DNA of 64,000 bases from contig NZ_CP045309.1 of NCBI RefSeq assembly GCF_009671205.1, positions 1,612,001-1,676,000 of the forward strand, in the 5' to 3' direction. Every line of letters starts with the position of its first letter. The first letter of the stretch is position 1. A program made the translations under genes and the position numbers. The notes under the pieces are model-generated. The model was not told the origin of the DNA. It worked only from the letters and a program-made list of their open reading frames with translations, and did not search any database. The stretch comes from Micromonospora terminaliae (GTDB taxonomy: Bacteria > Actinomycetota > Actinomycetes > Mycobacteriales > Micromonosporaceae). Of this stretch, positions 9,199 through 17,391 are shown one piece after another.

Positions 9199-9204
9199 AC
9201 GTTA
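9199..9204 (-). promoter_or_regulatory. Leaderless-type -10 box (TAACGT) for the YjbR gene
   Basis: TAACGT on the minus strand lies 7 nt before the GTG at 9191, with no Shine-Dalgarno sequence. Confidence 0.55.
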
Positions 9205-9221
9205 GCCGCGCCCTGTGACAG

Positions 9222-9812
9222 TCAGCCGGCGGCCGGGGCGGCGTGGGCGAGCGCGGCGCGCAGCGTGTCGGTCAGCGGCTGGTCCGGTTGTTCGATCCAC
9301 TGCTGGACGGCGACCCGGAGGGTGGCCAGGAGGGTCGCGGCCAGGATCCGGGCGCGCAGCGCCACGTCGGGGCCGGTGAGCCGGCCGGCGATCTCCCCGG
9401 CGAGCTCGCGTTCGATCGCCGTGTAGGCGGCCACCTGGTGCGCCACGAGGCCCGGGTTGCCGTGCAGCCGGCGGCGCCGGTTGAGCCAGGACTCGGTGGT
9501 CTCGTCGTACATCTCGTCGGCCTGCCGCAGCGCGGCCCGGCTCAGCGCCGCCCAGGGTGTCAGGCCGGCGGGCTGCTCGGCGATGAGGTCGAGCAGTCGG
9601 CGCAGCCGCATGGTGTCGCCGTGGAAGAGCGCCTCCTCCTTGCTGGAGAAGTAGTTGGAGAACGTGCGCCGGGACACGTTGGCGGCGTCGGCGATCGCCT
9701 CGACGGTGACCCGGTCCGGCCCCTGCTCGGCGGCGAGCCGCAGGGCCGCCTCGTGCAGGGCGAGGCGGGTCGCCGCCTTCTTGCGCTCCCGCAGCCCGGT
9801 GGCCTCTTCCAT
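9222..9812 (-). CDS. TetR family transcriptional regulator
   Basis: This is a 196-residue regulator. The N-terminal helix-turn-helix is clear at residues 36-62 (TVEAIADAANVSRRTFSNYF), preceded by the usual helix GLRERKKAATRLALHEAALRLA. The C-terminal part is an all-helical ligand and dimer domain of normal length. It is divergent from a MarR regulator and an MFS exporter across a 102-bp intergenic region full of palindromes. It therefore probably autoregulates and controls, or is co-controlled with, the exporter. The ligand is unknown, though multidrug-type efflux is the usual partner of this arrangement. Confidence 0.88.
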   Translation of the reverse strand: MEEATGLRERKKAATRLALHEAALRLAAEQGPDRVTVEAIADAANVSRRTFSNYFSSKEEALFHGDTMRLRRLLDLIAEQPAGLTPWAALSRAALRQADEMYDETTESWLNRRRRLHGNPGLVAHQVAAYTAIERELAGEIAGRLTGPDVALRARILAATLLATLRVAVQQWIEQPDQPLTDTLRAALAHAAPAAG

Positions 9813-9846
9813 GGCTCCCCAGCGTACGTGATCCGTTTCTCAATGA

Positions 9847-9893
9847 GCAAACTTGCCTGCTGCGCAAGATTCGCGAATGATTGCTTGGGGCAA
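9847..9893. promoter_or_regulatory. Nested operator palindromes between TetR and MarR genes
   Basis: CTTGC-N7-GCAAG (9852-9868), a perfect 10-bp palindrome ATTCGCGAAT (9869-9878) and TTGC-N5-GCAA (9881-9893) lie side by side. GCAA (9864-9867) and TTGC (9881-9884) also flank the central palindrome symmetrically. TTGC/GCAA half-sites are typical of MarR-family operators. Which site belongs to MarR and which to TetR cannot be decided from sequence. Confidence 0.6.
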
Positions 9894-9914
9894 CCAAGGC
9901 AGGGGAGGGGAAGA

Positions 9915-10385
9915 GTGGACGCCACGAGCGGAGAACTCGTCGCCCGGCTGCAGGATCTGCTGACCGGCGTGCGGCTGCTCAAGCAGCGGCGCGCCGACGA
10001 CCGGCCGGCCGTGCCGCCGGGCCTGGTGGGCCTGCTCCGGCACATCGACCGGGACGGCACCACCGGCTGCCACGCCCGGGACCTGGCGGAGCGGAGCCGG
10101 CTCGACCCGTCGACGGTCAGCCGGGCGGTCGCGGCCCTGGTGGCCGACGGCCTGGTCGACCGGCGCGCCGACCCGGAGGACCGGCGCGCCAGCCACCTGA
10201 CGCTCACCCCGGCCGGTCGGGCCGCTCTGACCGAGGCCTACGACTGGTACGGCGGGGTGCTCTCCCGGGCGCTCACCGACTGGACCCCCGGCGAGGTGGC
10301 GGCCCTGTCCGCCGCGCTCGGCCGCCTCACCCGCGACCTCGAGGTCGCCCTCACCCGACACGACAACCTGGAGGACGCGCGATGA
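9915..10385 (+). CDS. MarR family transcriptional regulator
   Basis: This is a 156-residue winged-helix regulator. The recognition region ARDLAERSRLDPSTVSRAV is at about residues 54-72, and the wing DPEDRRASHLTLT at 87-99 has the conserved D-x-R signature. The GTG at 9915 is chosen because AGGGGAGGGGAAG lies just upstream and it gives the family's normal length. Its stop overlaps the ATG of the downstream MFS exporter (ATGA), so the two are translationally coupled. It presumably represses its own operon and is released by a substrate of the pump, the standard MarR/EmrR arrangement. The ligand is unknown. Confidence 0.88.
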   Translation: MDATSGELVARLQDLLTGVRLLKQRRADDRPAVPPGLVGLLRHIDRDGTTGCHARDLAERSRLDPSTVSRAVAALVADGLVDRRADPEDRRASHLTLTPAGRAALTEAYDWYGGVLSRALTDWTPGEVAALSAALGRLTRDLEVALTRHDNLEDAR

Positions 10386-12022
10386 GCGCACCCACCGCGA
10401 CGGCGGACGCCGCGCCCATGAGCCGGCGGAAGACGCTGGAAGCCCTCAGCGGCCTGTTGCTGGTGCTCTTCGTGGCCATGCTGAGCAGTACGGTCGTCTC
10501 GACCGCCCTGCCGAAGATCATCGGAGCCCTCAACGGCTCGCAGACGCAGTACACCTGGGTGGTCACGGCCACCCTGCTCACCGCCACGGCGACCACCCCG
10601 ATCTGGGGCAAGCTCGCCGACCTGTTCAACAAGAAGCTGCTCATCCAGGTCGCCATCGTGGTCTTCCTGGCCGGCTCGGTCGCGGCCGGCTTCGCCCACT
10701 CCGCCGGCCAGCTCATCGCCGCCCGCGCCTTCCAGGGCATCGGCGTCGGCGGCCTGCAGGCCCTGGTCCAGGTGGCCATCGCCGCGATGATCCCGCCGCG
10801 GGAGCGCGGTCGCTACAACGGCTACCTCGGCGGCGTGATGGCCCTCGCCACGGTCGGCGGCCCGCTGCTGGGCGGCCTCATCGTGGACACCTCCTGGCTC
10901 GGCTGGCGCTGGTGCTTCTTCGTCGGCGTGCCGGTCGCGGCCGTCGCACTGCTCCTGCTCCAGGCCACCCTGCACCTGCCCACCGTGCGGCGGGACAACG
11001 TGAAGATCGACTACCTGGGCGCCACGCTGATCGCCGCCGGCGTGAGCCTGCTGCTGATCTGGATCTCGTTCGTCGACGACTCGTTCGCCTGGCTGTCCTG
11101 GCAGACCGGCGCGATGGTCGGGGGCTCGGTGCTGCTGCTCGCCCTGGCCGTCCTGGTGGAGTCGCGGGCCGCCGAGCCGGTCGTGCCGCTGGAGATCGTC
11201 CGCGAGCGCACCACGGCGCTGGCCATCCTCGGCAGCCTCGCGGTCGGCATGGCGATGTTCGGCGGCGCGGTCTTCCTCGGCCAGTACTTCCAGATCGGCC
11301 GCGGCTACAGCCCGACCGAGGCCGGCCTGCTCACCATCCCCATGATGGCCGGCGTGCTGCTCTCCTCGATCGTCGCCGGTCGGCTGATCACGTCCTCCGG
11401 GAAGATCAAGCCGTACATCGTCGCCGGGTCGATCATCCTGGTCGCCGGCTTCGCCCTGCTCGGCACCATCGACCACGAGACCTCGCTGGTCCTGGTCGGC
11501 GCGGCCATGTTCATCGTCGGCGTGGGCGTCGGCATGACCATGCAGAACCTGGTGCTCGCGGTGCAGAACACGGTGGCGCTCAAGGACATCGGGGCGGCCA
11601 GCTCGAGCGTGGCGTTCTTCCGCTCGCTCGGCGGCACCATCGGCGTGTCGGTGCTCGGCGCGGTCCTGGCCCGCCAGGTCACCGACCGGATCACCCACGA
11701 CCTGGCGGCGCTCGGGGTCCCCGCCTCGGCCAGCGGCGGGAACAGCACGCTCAACCTCGCCGCCCTGCCCGCCCCGGTACAGAACATTGTGCGGGCCGCG
11801 TACGGTGACGCGACCGGGCACATCTTCCTGATCTCGGCCGCCATCGCCGTCGTCGGGATCCTGGCCGCGCTGCTCCTCAAGCCGGTCACCCTGCGGTCCA
11901 GCCTGGACCTGCCCGACACCGCCCGCTCGGTCGCCGTCGCGGCCGACGCGGTCGACGGGGCGCCCGCCTTCGACGAGGTGGCCGTCGACGTCACGGGGCC
12001 GGGCGAACGCGCCCGCCGCTGA
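10382..12022 (+). CDS. MFS drug exporter, DHA2 (14-TM EmrB/QacA) type
   Basis: This 546-residue transporter has the 14-helix DHA2 layout. MFS motif A-like GKLADLFNKK is at 76-85, after the first two helices (LLLVLFVAMLSSTVVSTALPKI). A GGPLLGG motif and a long hydrophobic C-terminal half follow, then a short acidic cytosolic tail. Members export drugs or secondary metabolites by proton antiport. The start ATG overlaps the MarR stop, so expression follows the regulator. A 14-bp hairpin lies after the stop. Substrate specificity cannot be inferred. Confidence 0.9.
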   Translation: MSAPTATADAAPMSRRKTLEALSGLLLVLFVAMLSSTVVSTALPKIIGALNGSQTQYTWVVTATLLTATATTPIWGKLADLFNKKLLIQVAIVVFLAGSVAAGFAHSAGQLIAARAFQGIGVGGLQALVQVAIAAMIPPRERGRYNGYLGGVMALATVGGPLLGGLIVDTSWLGWRWCFFVGVPVAAVALLLLQATLHLPTVRRDNVKIDYLGATLIAAGVSLLLIWISFVDDSFAWLSWQTGAMVGGSVLLLALAVLVESRAAEPVVPLEIVRERTTALAILGSLAVGMAMFGGAVFLGQYFQIGRGYSPTEAGLLTIPMMAGVLLSSIVAGRLITSSGKIKPYIVAGSIILVAGFALLGTIDHETSLVLVGAAMFIVGVGVGMTMQNLVLAVQNTVALKDIGAASSSVAFFRSLGGTIGVSVLGAVLARQVTDRITHDLAALGVPASASGGNSTLNLAALPAPVQNIVRAAYGDATGHIFLISAAIAVVGILAALLLKPVTLRSSLDLPDTARSVAVAADAVDGAPAFDEVAVDVTGPGERARR

Positions 12023-12035
12023 CGCACCGTCGTCC

Positions 12036-12067
12036 CAGGGCCGTCGCCGATCCCGGCGGCGGCCCTG
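12036..12067 (+). terminator. Intrinsic terminator-like hairpin
   Basis: A 14-bp stem with one G-U pair (12036-12049 with 12054-12067) and a 4-nt loop lies 13 nt after the exporter stop. Confidence 0.75.
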
Positions 12068-12119
12068 GCCCGTGCCCACCCGGGCCGGCGCACGCCGGCC
12101 CTGAACGAATCGAGGCGCT

Positions 12120-13004
12120 GTGGACATCACGCAGCCCGCGCCACCGCCGGTGACCGCCGACGCGCGGCCGCCCGGCGCGGTGCGCCGGGCGGTCCGTGAG
12201 CTGTCCCTCGTAGCCGTGCTCTTCCTCGCGTACAAGGCGGGCCGGGTGGCGGTCGCCGGGCGGTCCGCCACCGCGCGGGCGAACGGCGAACGGATCTGGT
12301 GGCTGGAGCGCCTGCTCCACCTGCCGGACGAGGCCGCCGTGCAGGCGCCCCTGCTCGTCCACGAGCTGCCGGTCCGGCTGGCCAACTGCTACTACGCGTA
12401 CGTGCACTTCCCGGCCACGGCGCTCTGCCTCATCTGGCTCTACCTCCGCCATCCCGTGCACTACCGCTGGCTGCGGCGGGCCCTGGCCGCGCTCACCGCG
12501 GGGGCGCTGGCCCTGCACGTCCTCGTCCCGCTCGCCCCGCCCCGGATGACCGCGCTCACCGGCCTCGTGGACAGCGGCAGCCGCTACGGCCCCGCCGTCT
12601 ACGGCCCACCCGAGGCCGACACCCTGAGCAACCAGTACGCGGCGATGCCCTCCCTGCACGTCGGCTGGGCGCTGGCCGTCGCCGTCGCGCTGGTCGCGGT
12701 CACCGCCGGTCGGTGGCGGTGGCTCTGGCTGGCCCACCCCGTGCTCACCCTGTTCGTGGTGGTCGGCACCGGCAACCACTACTGGCTCGACGGGCTGGTC
12801 GCGGTGGTGCTGCTCGGGTTGATCGTGGCGGTGCTGCCCCGCCCGGGTGTGCCGCGCCGGCCACCGGACCCGCCGGTGTCGGCCGCGCGCCTGCGCCCGC
12901 ACGTGGTCCCGCCCCCGCGTCGGCCGGGCGATGCCGGCCGCCGCCGGAGCCCGCGGACCCCGTCGGCGGCCGACGGCCGGCTCAGGCCACCCCGCCGGGG
13001 CTGA
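12120..13004 (+). CDS. PAP2-superfamily membrane phosphatase/transferase
   Basis: This 294-residue membrane protein has the C-terminal PAP2 motifs of the AUR1/Ipt1-like branch: PSLHVGWALAV (PSLH at 177-180) and GTGNHYWLDG (216-225), giving H180, H220 and D224 as likely catalytic residues. About six hydrophobic segments surround them. Such proteins dephosphorylate lipid phosphates or transfer phospho-head groups at the membrane. After residue 240 the tail is a Pro/Arg-rich, low-complexity stretch with no domain. The GTG at 12120 has a weak CGAGG nearby. The gene converges on a hydrolase gene with 12 bp between stops and no evident terminator. The lipid substrate is unknown. Confidence 0.82.
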   Translation: MDITQPAPPPVTADARPPGAVRRAVRELSLVAVLFLAYKAGRVAVAGRSATARANGERIWWLERLLHLPDEAAVQAPLLVHELPVRLANCYYAYVHFPATALCLIWLYLRHPVHYRWLRRALAALTAGALALHVLVPLAPPRMTALTGLVDSGSRYGPAVYGPPEADTLSNQYAAMPSLHVGWALAVAVALVAVTAGRWRWLWLAHPVLTLFVVVGTGNHYWLDGLVAVVLLGLIVAVLPRPGVPRRPPDPPVSAARLRPHVVPPPRRPGDAGRRRSPRTPSAADGRLRPPRRG

Positions 13005-13016
13005 CCCGCTCCCGAC

Positions 13017-15095
13017 TCAGCCGGTCACCGTGCACACGGCGCCGTTGAGCCGGAACGCCCCGGGCGGCACGTTCGGCCCGCTGTACGCGCCGACGAAGCC
13101 GGCGCTGGTGCTGCCGCCACCGGCGGCGAGCCGGCGGTTGTCTGCGGCGCTGGTCACCCGGACCTCCGTGCCCACCTGCGACCAGTTGGCGCTCCAGCCG
13201 CTGCTCACCTGCTGCCACGGCGTCGGCCAGGTCCAGGTGAGCGTCCAGCCGTCGAGCGGGCTCGGGCCGGTGTTCACGATGTCGACGGTCGCGACGTAGC
13301 CGTTGCCCCAGTCGGTGTCCGGGTGGAAGCGGACCGCGCACGCGCTGGCGGCCGGGCTGCCGGTGGCGAAGGTGAGCGGCGGGGAGGACCAGGAGACCCG
13401 GCCCGCGGTGTCCCGGACGAGCACGTTGACCGTGTACCGGGTGCCCGGGGCGAGGTTGCCCACCGTGAGCGAGGTGCCGGCCGTCTCGCCGAACTGCTCG
13501 CTGACCGCCCCGTGCTGCCGGTACACCTCGTACTTGGCGATCGGCGCGCCGCCGGGCGCGGCCGGCGGCCAGGAGAGGGTCGCCGTCCGGTCGGTCACCG
13601 CGGCGGCGGTGGGCCGCCCCGGCGCACCCGGGCGGGCACCGTCCGCGCCGGCCGGGCGCAGCACGAGCGTGGTCAGCGAGTACGGCGGCAGCGTCCGGCT
13701 GGTCGCGCCGCCGGACCGGCCGGTGGCCACGCCGCCCGCCCCGTTGGTGAGCGTGTGCACCGTGGGCGCCTCGTCCGCCGGGGTGAACCCGGCGTAGTCG
13801 ATCGTCACCGGGTGGGCGGCGTCCGGGTCCTTGTTCAGCAGCAGGACCGCCAGGCTGCCGTCGGGCCGCCGGGCCGCGTGCGCGGCGACCAGCGGCTCGT
13901 CGGTGCCGGCCCGGACGAGCTGGTCACCCGCCACGACGAAGAGGTTCATCAGGGACAGCGCGTGGTACGGCGCGAAAGGCGTGTTGAACGGCGGCTCGCA
14001 GACCGACCCGTCGGCCGTGCACCCGCCGCTGGAGAGCAGCCCGAAGTCGCCGTAGTCGGTCTGCCCGGCGACCTGCGAGACCGTGCCGATCCCGTTGTGC
14101 GTGTTCCACCACTGCACCGTGAAGACGCCCTGCTCCAGCAGCCCGCTGTACGCGTCGGCCAGGAAGAGCGCCCCGGGCTGGGTGTTCTGGCCGGCGCCGA
14201 CGTTCAACTCGGTGAAGCTGATCCCGATCCGGCCCGCGTCCGGGCCGGCGTAGCGGCTGATCTGTTGGCGCAGGAGCCAGGCGGCGTCGGGGAGGTGGGC
14301 GGTCCGGACCAGGGACTCGGCGGCGGTGCCGCCCGGGTACCAGTGCACGTCGACGAAGTCGATCTTCGGACCGGCGAGGGAGAGCACGGTCTGGTTCCAG
14401 GGACCGGGGTCGGCGGCCGCGGTCAGCCCGTCCGGCCAGTTCCCCGGCATGGTCAGCACCGCGCCGACCTTGATGTCCGGGTCGACCGCCTTCATGGCGT
14501 CGGCGTACTCGACGACCAGCCGGGCGTACTGGGTGGCGCTCTTGTCGGCGTGGTCGTCGGCCTCCCAGGCCGAGCCGTAGTGGCCGTTGCCGTAGTTCTC
14601 GTTGCCGACCGTCCACCACCGCGCGTCGTAGTCCTTGGTGACGTTGGCGTACCGCACCCAGTCGGCGGCCTCGGCCGGTGTGCCGGTGCCGTAGTTGGCG
14701 ATGATCATCGGCTCGGCGCCGACCCGCCGGGCCGCCGCCATGAAGGTGTCGAAGTCGGTGTCCGGTGCGACGTACCCGCCGGGCGCGGTGTGGGTGCGCC
14801 AGTGGTAGATGTCGGCGTACGAGCCGCCCGGGTAGCGCAGCATCTTCACGCCGGCCGCCTTGAGCAGGTCCGAGGTCTCGGTGCTGCCGAGTTTCGCGTC
14901 CCAGATGGCGTGGTTGACGCCGAGCGCGGTGCCCGGAACGGTGGCCAGCCCGGCGCGCGCGTTCACGGTCACCGTCACGGGGTCGGCCGCCGCGCCGGCG
15001 GTGGGCGGGTCGAGGGCGGCCGGCACGGTGACGGCGAGCAGCAGGCTCGCCGCGTACGCCGCGAGGCGGCGCGGGGTGAAGGGGGTTCTGCTCAT
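13017..15095 (-). CDS. Secreted alpha-L-arabinofuranosidase-like glycosidase with Fn3 and CBM2
   Basis: This 692-residue secreted clan GH-A enzyme has a signal peptide (1 to about 36), a catalytic domain from about 40, Fn3 at about 490-578, and a C-terminal CBM2 at about 586-692 (DWGNGY, GWTLTWTWP, WSANWSQ) that binds cellulose or chitin. GNEN with E166 fits the acid/base and FTELNVG with E296 the nucleophile, as in GH51-like arabinofuranosidases. The ATG at 15095 is preferred because it opens the signal peptide; an upstream in-frame extension has no secretion signal. It is divergent from an AA10 oxidase over a 243-bp AT-rich region, suggesting shared induction by plant or fungal polymer. GH51 versus a related GH family is not settled. 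Confidence 0.8.
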   Translation of the reverse strand: MSRTPFTPRRLAAYAASLLLAVTVPAALDPPTAGAAADPVTVTVNARAGLATVPGTALGVNHAIWDAKLGSTETSDLLKAAGVKMLRYPGGSYADIYHWRTHTAPGGYVAPDTDFDTFMAAARRVGAEPMIIANYGTGTPAEAADWVRYANVTKDYDARWWTVGNENYGNGHYGSAWEADDHADKSATQYARLVVEYADAMKAVDPDIKVGAVLTMPGNWPDGLTAAADPGPWNQTVLSLAGPKIDFVDVHWYPGGTAAESLVRTAHLPDAAWLLRQQISRYAGPDAGRIGISFTELNVGAGQNTQPGALFLADAYSGLLEQGVFTVQWWNTHNGIGTVSQVAGQTDYGDFGLLSSGGCTADGSVCEPPFNTPFAPYHALSLMNLFVVAGDQLVRAGTDEPLVAAHAARRPDGSLAVLLLNKDPDAAHPVTIDYAGFTPADEAPTVHTLTNGAGGVATGRSGGATSRTLPPYSLTTLVLRPAGADGARPGAPGRPTAAAVTDRTATLSWPPAAPGGAPIAKYEVYRQHGAVSEQFGETAGTSLTVGNLAPGTRYTVNVLVRDTAGRVSWSSPPLTFATGSPAASACAVRFHPDTDWGNGYVATVDIVNTGPSPLDGWTLTWTWPTPWQQVSSGWSANWSQVGTEVRVTSAADNRRLAAGGGSTSAGFVGAYSGPNVPPGAFRLNGAVCTVTG

Positions 15096-15248
15096 GCGGG
15101 GTCCTTCGAGGTCGGGCGATCGTCTGTCCTGCGTCGCCCTCCCGGTGTCCGGGTGCCCTGGGAGACGGTCGGCCCCGCGCTGATCCATCGACGTACCACA
15201 ATCCCACGACGGCCTGCCAGGGCTCAAGGCGGACCCCGCGTACGCGGC

Positions 15249-15294
15249 TTAATTTATAGACAGGAGTCTTTACTGTTAACAAGGTTTAATTTAT
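15249..15294. promoter_or_regulatory. AT-rich divergent promoter/operator region
   Basis: An AT-rich island contains two direct TTAATTTAT copies (15249-15257 and 15286-15294, 37 bp apart) and an ACAG-N9-CTGT inverted repeat (15260-15276). It sits between two secreted polysaccharide-degrading genes and probably carries both promoters and a common regulator site. Confidence 0.5.
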
Positions 15295-15338
15295 GTTCAT
15301 TGACATCTCCTCCCACCACCTTCGAAGGAGTTGCCGCC

Positions 15339-16085
15339 ATGCGTCGAAGAATCACCCTGCCGCTGCTCACCACGGGTGCCGTCACCGCCACCCTGGCGGT
15401 CGCCGCCCCCGCCCAGGCACACGGCTACGTGTCCTCGCCCCCGAGCCGCCAGGCGCTCTGCGCGCAGAACCGGGTGCCCGACTGCGGCCAGATCAAGTAC
15501 GAGCCGCAGAGCGTCGAGGGCCCCAAGGGCCTGAAGAGCTGCCACGCCGGCATCGCCCAGTTCGCCGTGCTCAACGACGACAGCCGCGGCTGGCCGGCCA
15601 CCTCCGTCGGCAGCACGGTGACGTTCACCTGGGTCAACACGGCCCGGCACGCCACGGCCAACTGGGAGTACTGGATCGGCAACACCCGGGTCGCGGTCGT
15701 CGACGGCGGGGGCCGCCAGCCCGACGCCACCGTGTCGCACACCGTCAATCTCGGTGGCTTCTCCGGCCGGCAGAAGCTCCTCGCCGTCTGGAACATCGCC
15801 GACACCGCGAACGCCTTCTACTCCTGCGTCGACCTCCAGATCGGTGGAGGCGGTGGCGGCAACCCCACGCCGTCGCCGACGCCCACCCCGGCCCCGACGA
15901 CCCCGCGGCCGACCCCCACGCCGACCAGTTCGCCGGCCCCGGGCGGCACCTGGACCGCCGGGCGCGCCTACCAGGTGGGGGACACGGTCACCTACGACGG
16001 CCGGACCTACCGCTGCCGCCAGGCGCACACCGCGATTCCCGGCTGGGAGCCGCCGAACGTGCCGGCGCTGTGGCTGGCGCTCTGA
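15339..16085 (+). CDS. AA10 lytic polysaccharide monooxygenase with CBM5/12
   Basis: This is a 248-residue secreted copper oxidase that cleaves chitin or cellulose. The signal peptide ends at AQA, exposing H28 as the mature N-terminus (HGYVSSPPSR). H104 (TARHATANW) is the second copper-brace ligand. The catalytic domain runs to about residue 168, then a Gly and Pro/Thr linker, then a CBM5/12 module (TWTAGRAYQVGDTVTYDG, with TAIPGWEPPNVPALW at the end), typical of chitin binding. The ATG at 15339 has GAAGGAG 8 nt upstream. It is divergent from a CBM2 hydrolase. The CBM5/12 favours chitin as substrate, but that is inference. Confidence 0.92.
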   Translation: MRRRITLPLLTTGAVTATLAVAAPAQAHGYVSSPPSRQALCAQNRVPDCGQIKYEPQSVEGPKGLKSCHAGIAQFAVLNDDSRGWPATSVGSTVTFTWVNTARHATANWEYWIGNTRVAVVDGGGRQPDATVSHTVNLGGFSGRQKLLAVWNIADTANAFYSCVDLQIGGGGGGNPTPSPTPTPAPTTPRPTPTPTSSPAPGGTWTAGRAYQVGDTVTYDGRTYRCRQAHTAIPGWEPPNVPALWLAL

Positions 16086-16088
16086 CCG

Positions 16089-16126
16089 GCCGGGTGCGGC
16101 CACGCTCCGCGTGCGCCGCACCCGGC
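16089..16126 (+). terminator. Strong intrinsic terminator
   Basis: A 12-bp perfect stem (16089-16100 with 16115-16126) is extended by an inner CACGC/GCGTG stem, directly after the AA10 stop. Confidence 0.8.
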
Positions 16127-16156
16127 GCCCGCCGAGACACCGATCGGAGGACCGCC

Positions 16157-16720
16157 GTGCGCCGCCCGCTCGCCGCCGCGCTGGTGGCCGTGCTGCTCGC
16201 CGGCGCCGGCTGCACCGGCCAGCCGGCGCCCACCGCGGCCACCCGTCCCGGTCCCGCCGTCGAGACGGCGACCAGCGGTATCGACGCGCTGTTCCTGGCC
16301 ATGATGGTGGCGCACACCGAGCAGACCCTCGAGATCGCCGGCCTCGGGCTCGACCGCACCACCGATCCCGAGATTCGCACGCTGGTCGCCGCCGTCCGGG
16401 CCACCGAGACCGACGAACTGGCCACCATGCGCGGCTGGCTGCGCGAGGCCGGCCCGTCGGCCGTGGCGGCCGCCGAGCGGCACGACCACTCCGGACACAG
16501 CGACGCCGCCGCCGGCCTGGCCCGGCTGCGGGCCGCCCCGCCCGGCGAGGCCGACCGGGTGCTGCTCGACGTGCTCGCCGCCCACCAGCGGACCGCGGCC
16601 AGGCTGGCCGGCGCCCAGGTCCAGGCCGGCACCAGCGCCCGGGTACGCGACCTCGCCGGCCGGATCGAACGATCCCGCACCGCCGAGGTCGCGTTGCTGA
16701 CGAAGTTGCGTACCCGCTGA
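16157..16720 (+). CDS. DUF305-family lipoprotein
   Basis: This is a 187-residue protein with a lipoprotein signal peptide (LLAGAGC, lipobox Cys at 19) and a DUF305 domain. The domain has paired helices, the first carrying FLAMMVAHTEQTLEIA. A His-rich patch RHDHSGHSD at about residues 108-116 suggests metal binding. The GTG at 16157 has CGGAGG 6 nt upstream and starts the signal peptide. DUF305 proteins are ferritin-like and often found beside copper proteins. Its place after a copper-dependent AA10 enzyme is suggestive, but a strong terminator separates the two. Confidence 0.82.
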   Translation: MRRPLAAALVAVLLAGAGCTGQPAPTAATRPGPAVETATSGIDALFLAMMVAHTEQTLEIAGLGLDRTTDPEIRTLVAAVRATETDELATMRGWLREAGPSAVAAAERHDHSGHSDAAAGLARLRAAPPGEADRVLLDVLAAHQRTAARLAGAQVQAGTSARVRDLAGRIERSRTAEVALLTKLRTR

Positions 16721-16809
16721 CCCGGCCAGGCTCGTCGGTCGCGGTGGCGCCCGGCACAGCCACGGTGCGGCCGGTCGATCCCGCTTGCCCCCGAGGCGGG
16801 CCGTACCGG

Positions 16810-17319
16810 TCAGCCGGGCAGCGACCGGGCCACCAGCAGCGCCCCGCCGAGGCACCCGAAGGCCGCCGTGTTGAGCACGGCCCGGACCACGTTCCAGCGC
16901 ACCCAGGCGCTCTCGAACGCCGCCCGCAGCTCCGCGGGGTCGGCCAGCCTGGCGGCTCCCGCCTCCAGCCGGTCGTTGAGCGGCACGTTCACCGCCGCGG
17001 TCACCGCGAGCACCAGCACGTAGAGCAGCAGGGCGGCGATCAGCCAGGGCAGTGGCCCGCGCCGTGCGGCGGGCAGGTGCAGCAGGACCGCCGCGAGGGT
17101 GGCGAACAGCGCGCCGCCGAAACAGAGCGCGAACCAGCCGTTGAGGATGGCCTGGTTGATCGACCGCATGGCGGCGACGAACGCCCGGTCGTCCACCCGG
17201 GCCAGGCCCGGCATCACCGCGTACGCGAAGGCCGCGAAGAGCCCCGCCATCAGACCCGTGGTCACCGTGGCCAGCAGCAGCACGCCGGCCCGGACGTTCG
17301 AAGCGATCATGAGGACCAT
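16810..17319 (-). CDS. DUF1772-family membrane protein
   Basis: This 169-residue membrane protein has four hydrophobic helices and matches the DUF1772 (anthrone oxygenase-like) pattern: an early GLFAAFAYAVMPGL, then VNVPLNDRL before a RAAFESAWVRWNVVR helix. Some homologues act as anthrone oxygenases; most have no known role. Two ATG codons, at 17319 and 17310, are possible, and the latter lies 7 nt after a TCCAAT that could serve as a weak -10. The gene is divergent from an AraC regulator 72 bp away and is a plausible target of it. Confidence 0.75.
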   Translation of the reverse strand: MVLMIASNVRAGVLLLATVTTGLMAGLFAAFAYAVMPGLARVDDRAFVAAMRSINQAILNGWFALCFGGALFATLAAVLLHLPAARRGPLPWLIAALLLYVLVLAVTAAVNVPLNDRLEAGAARLADPAELRAAFESAWVRWNVVRAVLNTAAFGCLGGALLVARSLPG

Positions 17320-17370
17320 TGGACACCGGGCGAGCTGGACGCTCCATGGCCGGAACGCCCCGAACCATAC

Positions 17371-17388
17371 GCGAGCGTCTACGCTCGC
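17371..17388. promoter_or_regulatory. Perfect palindrome overlapping the AraC -10 box
   Basis: GCGAGCGT-CT-ACGCTCGC is a perfect 8-bp inverted repeat ending 3 nt before the AraC GTG. It contains the -10-like TACGCT (17380-17385, 6 nt before the start), so a bound dimer would block transcription directly. Confidence 0.62.
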
Positions 17389-17391
17389 CGG

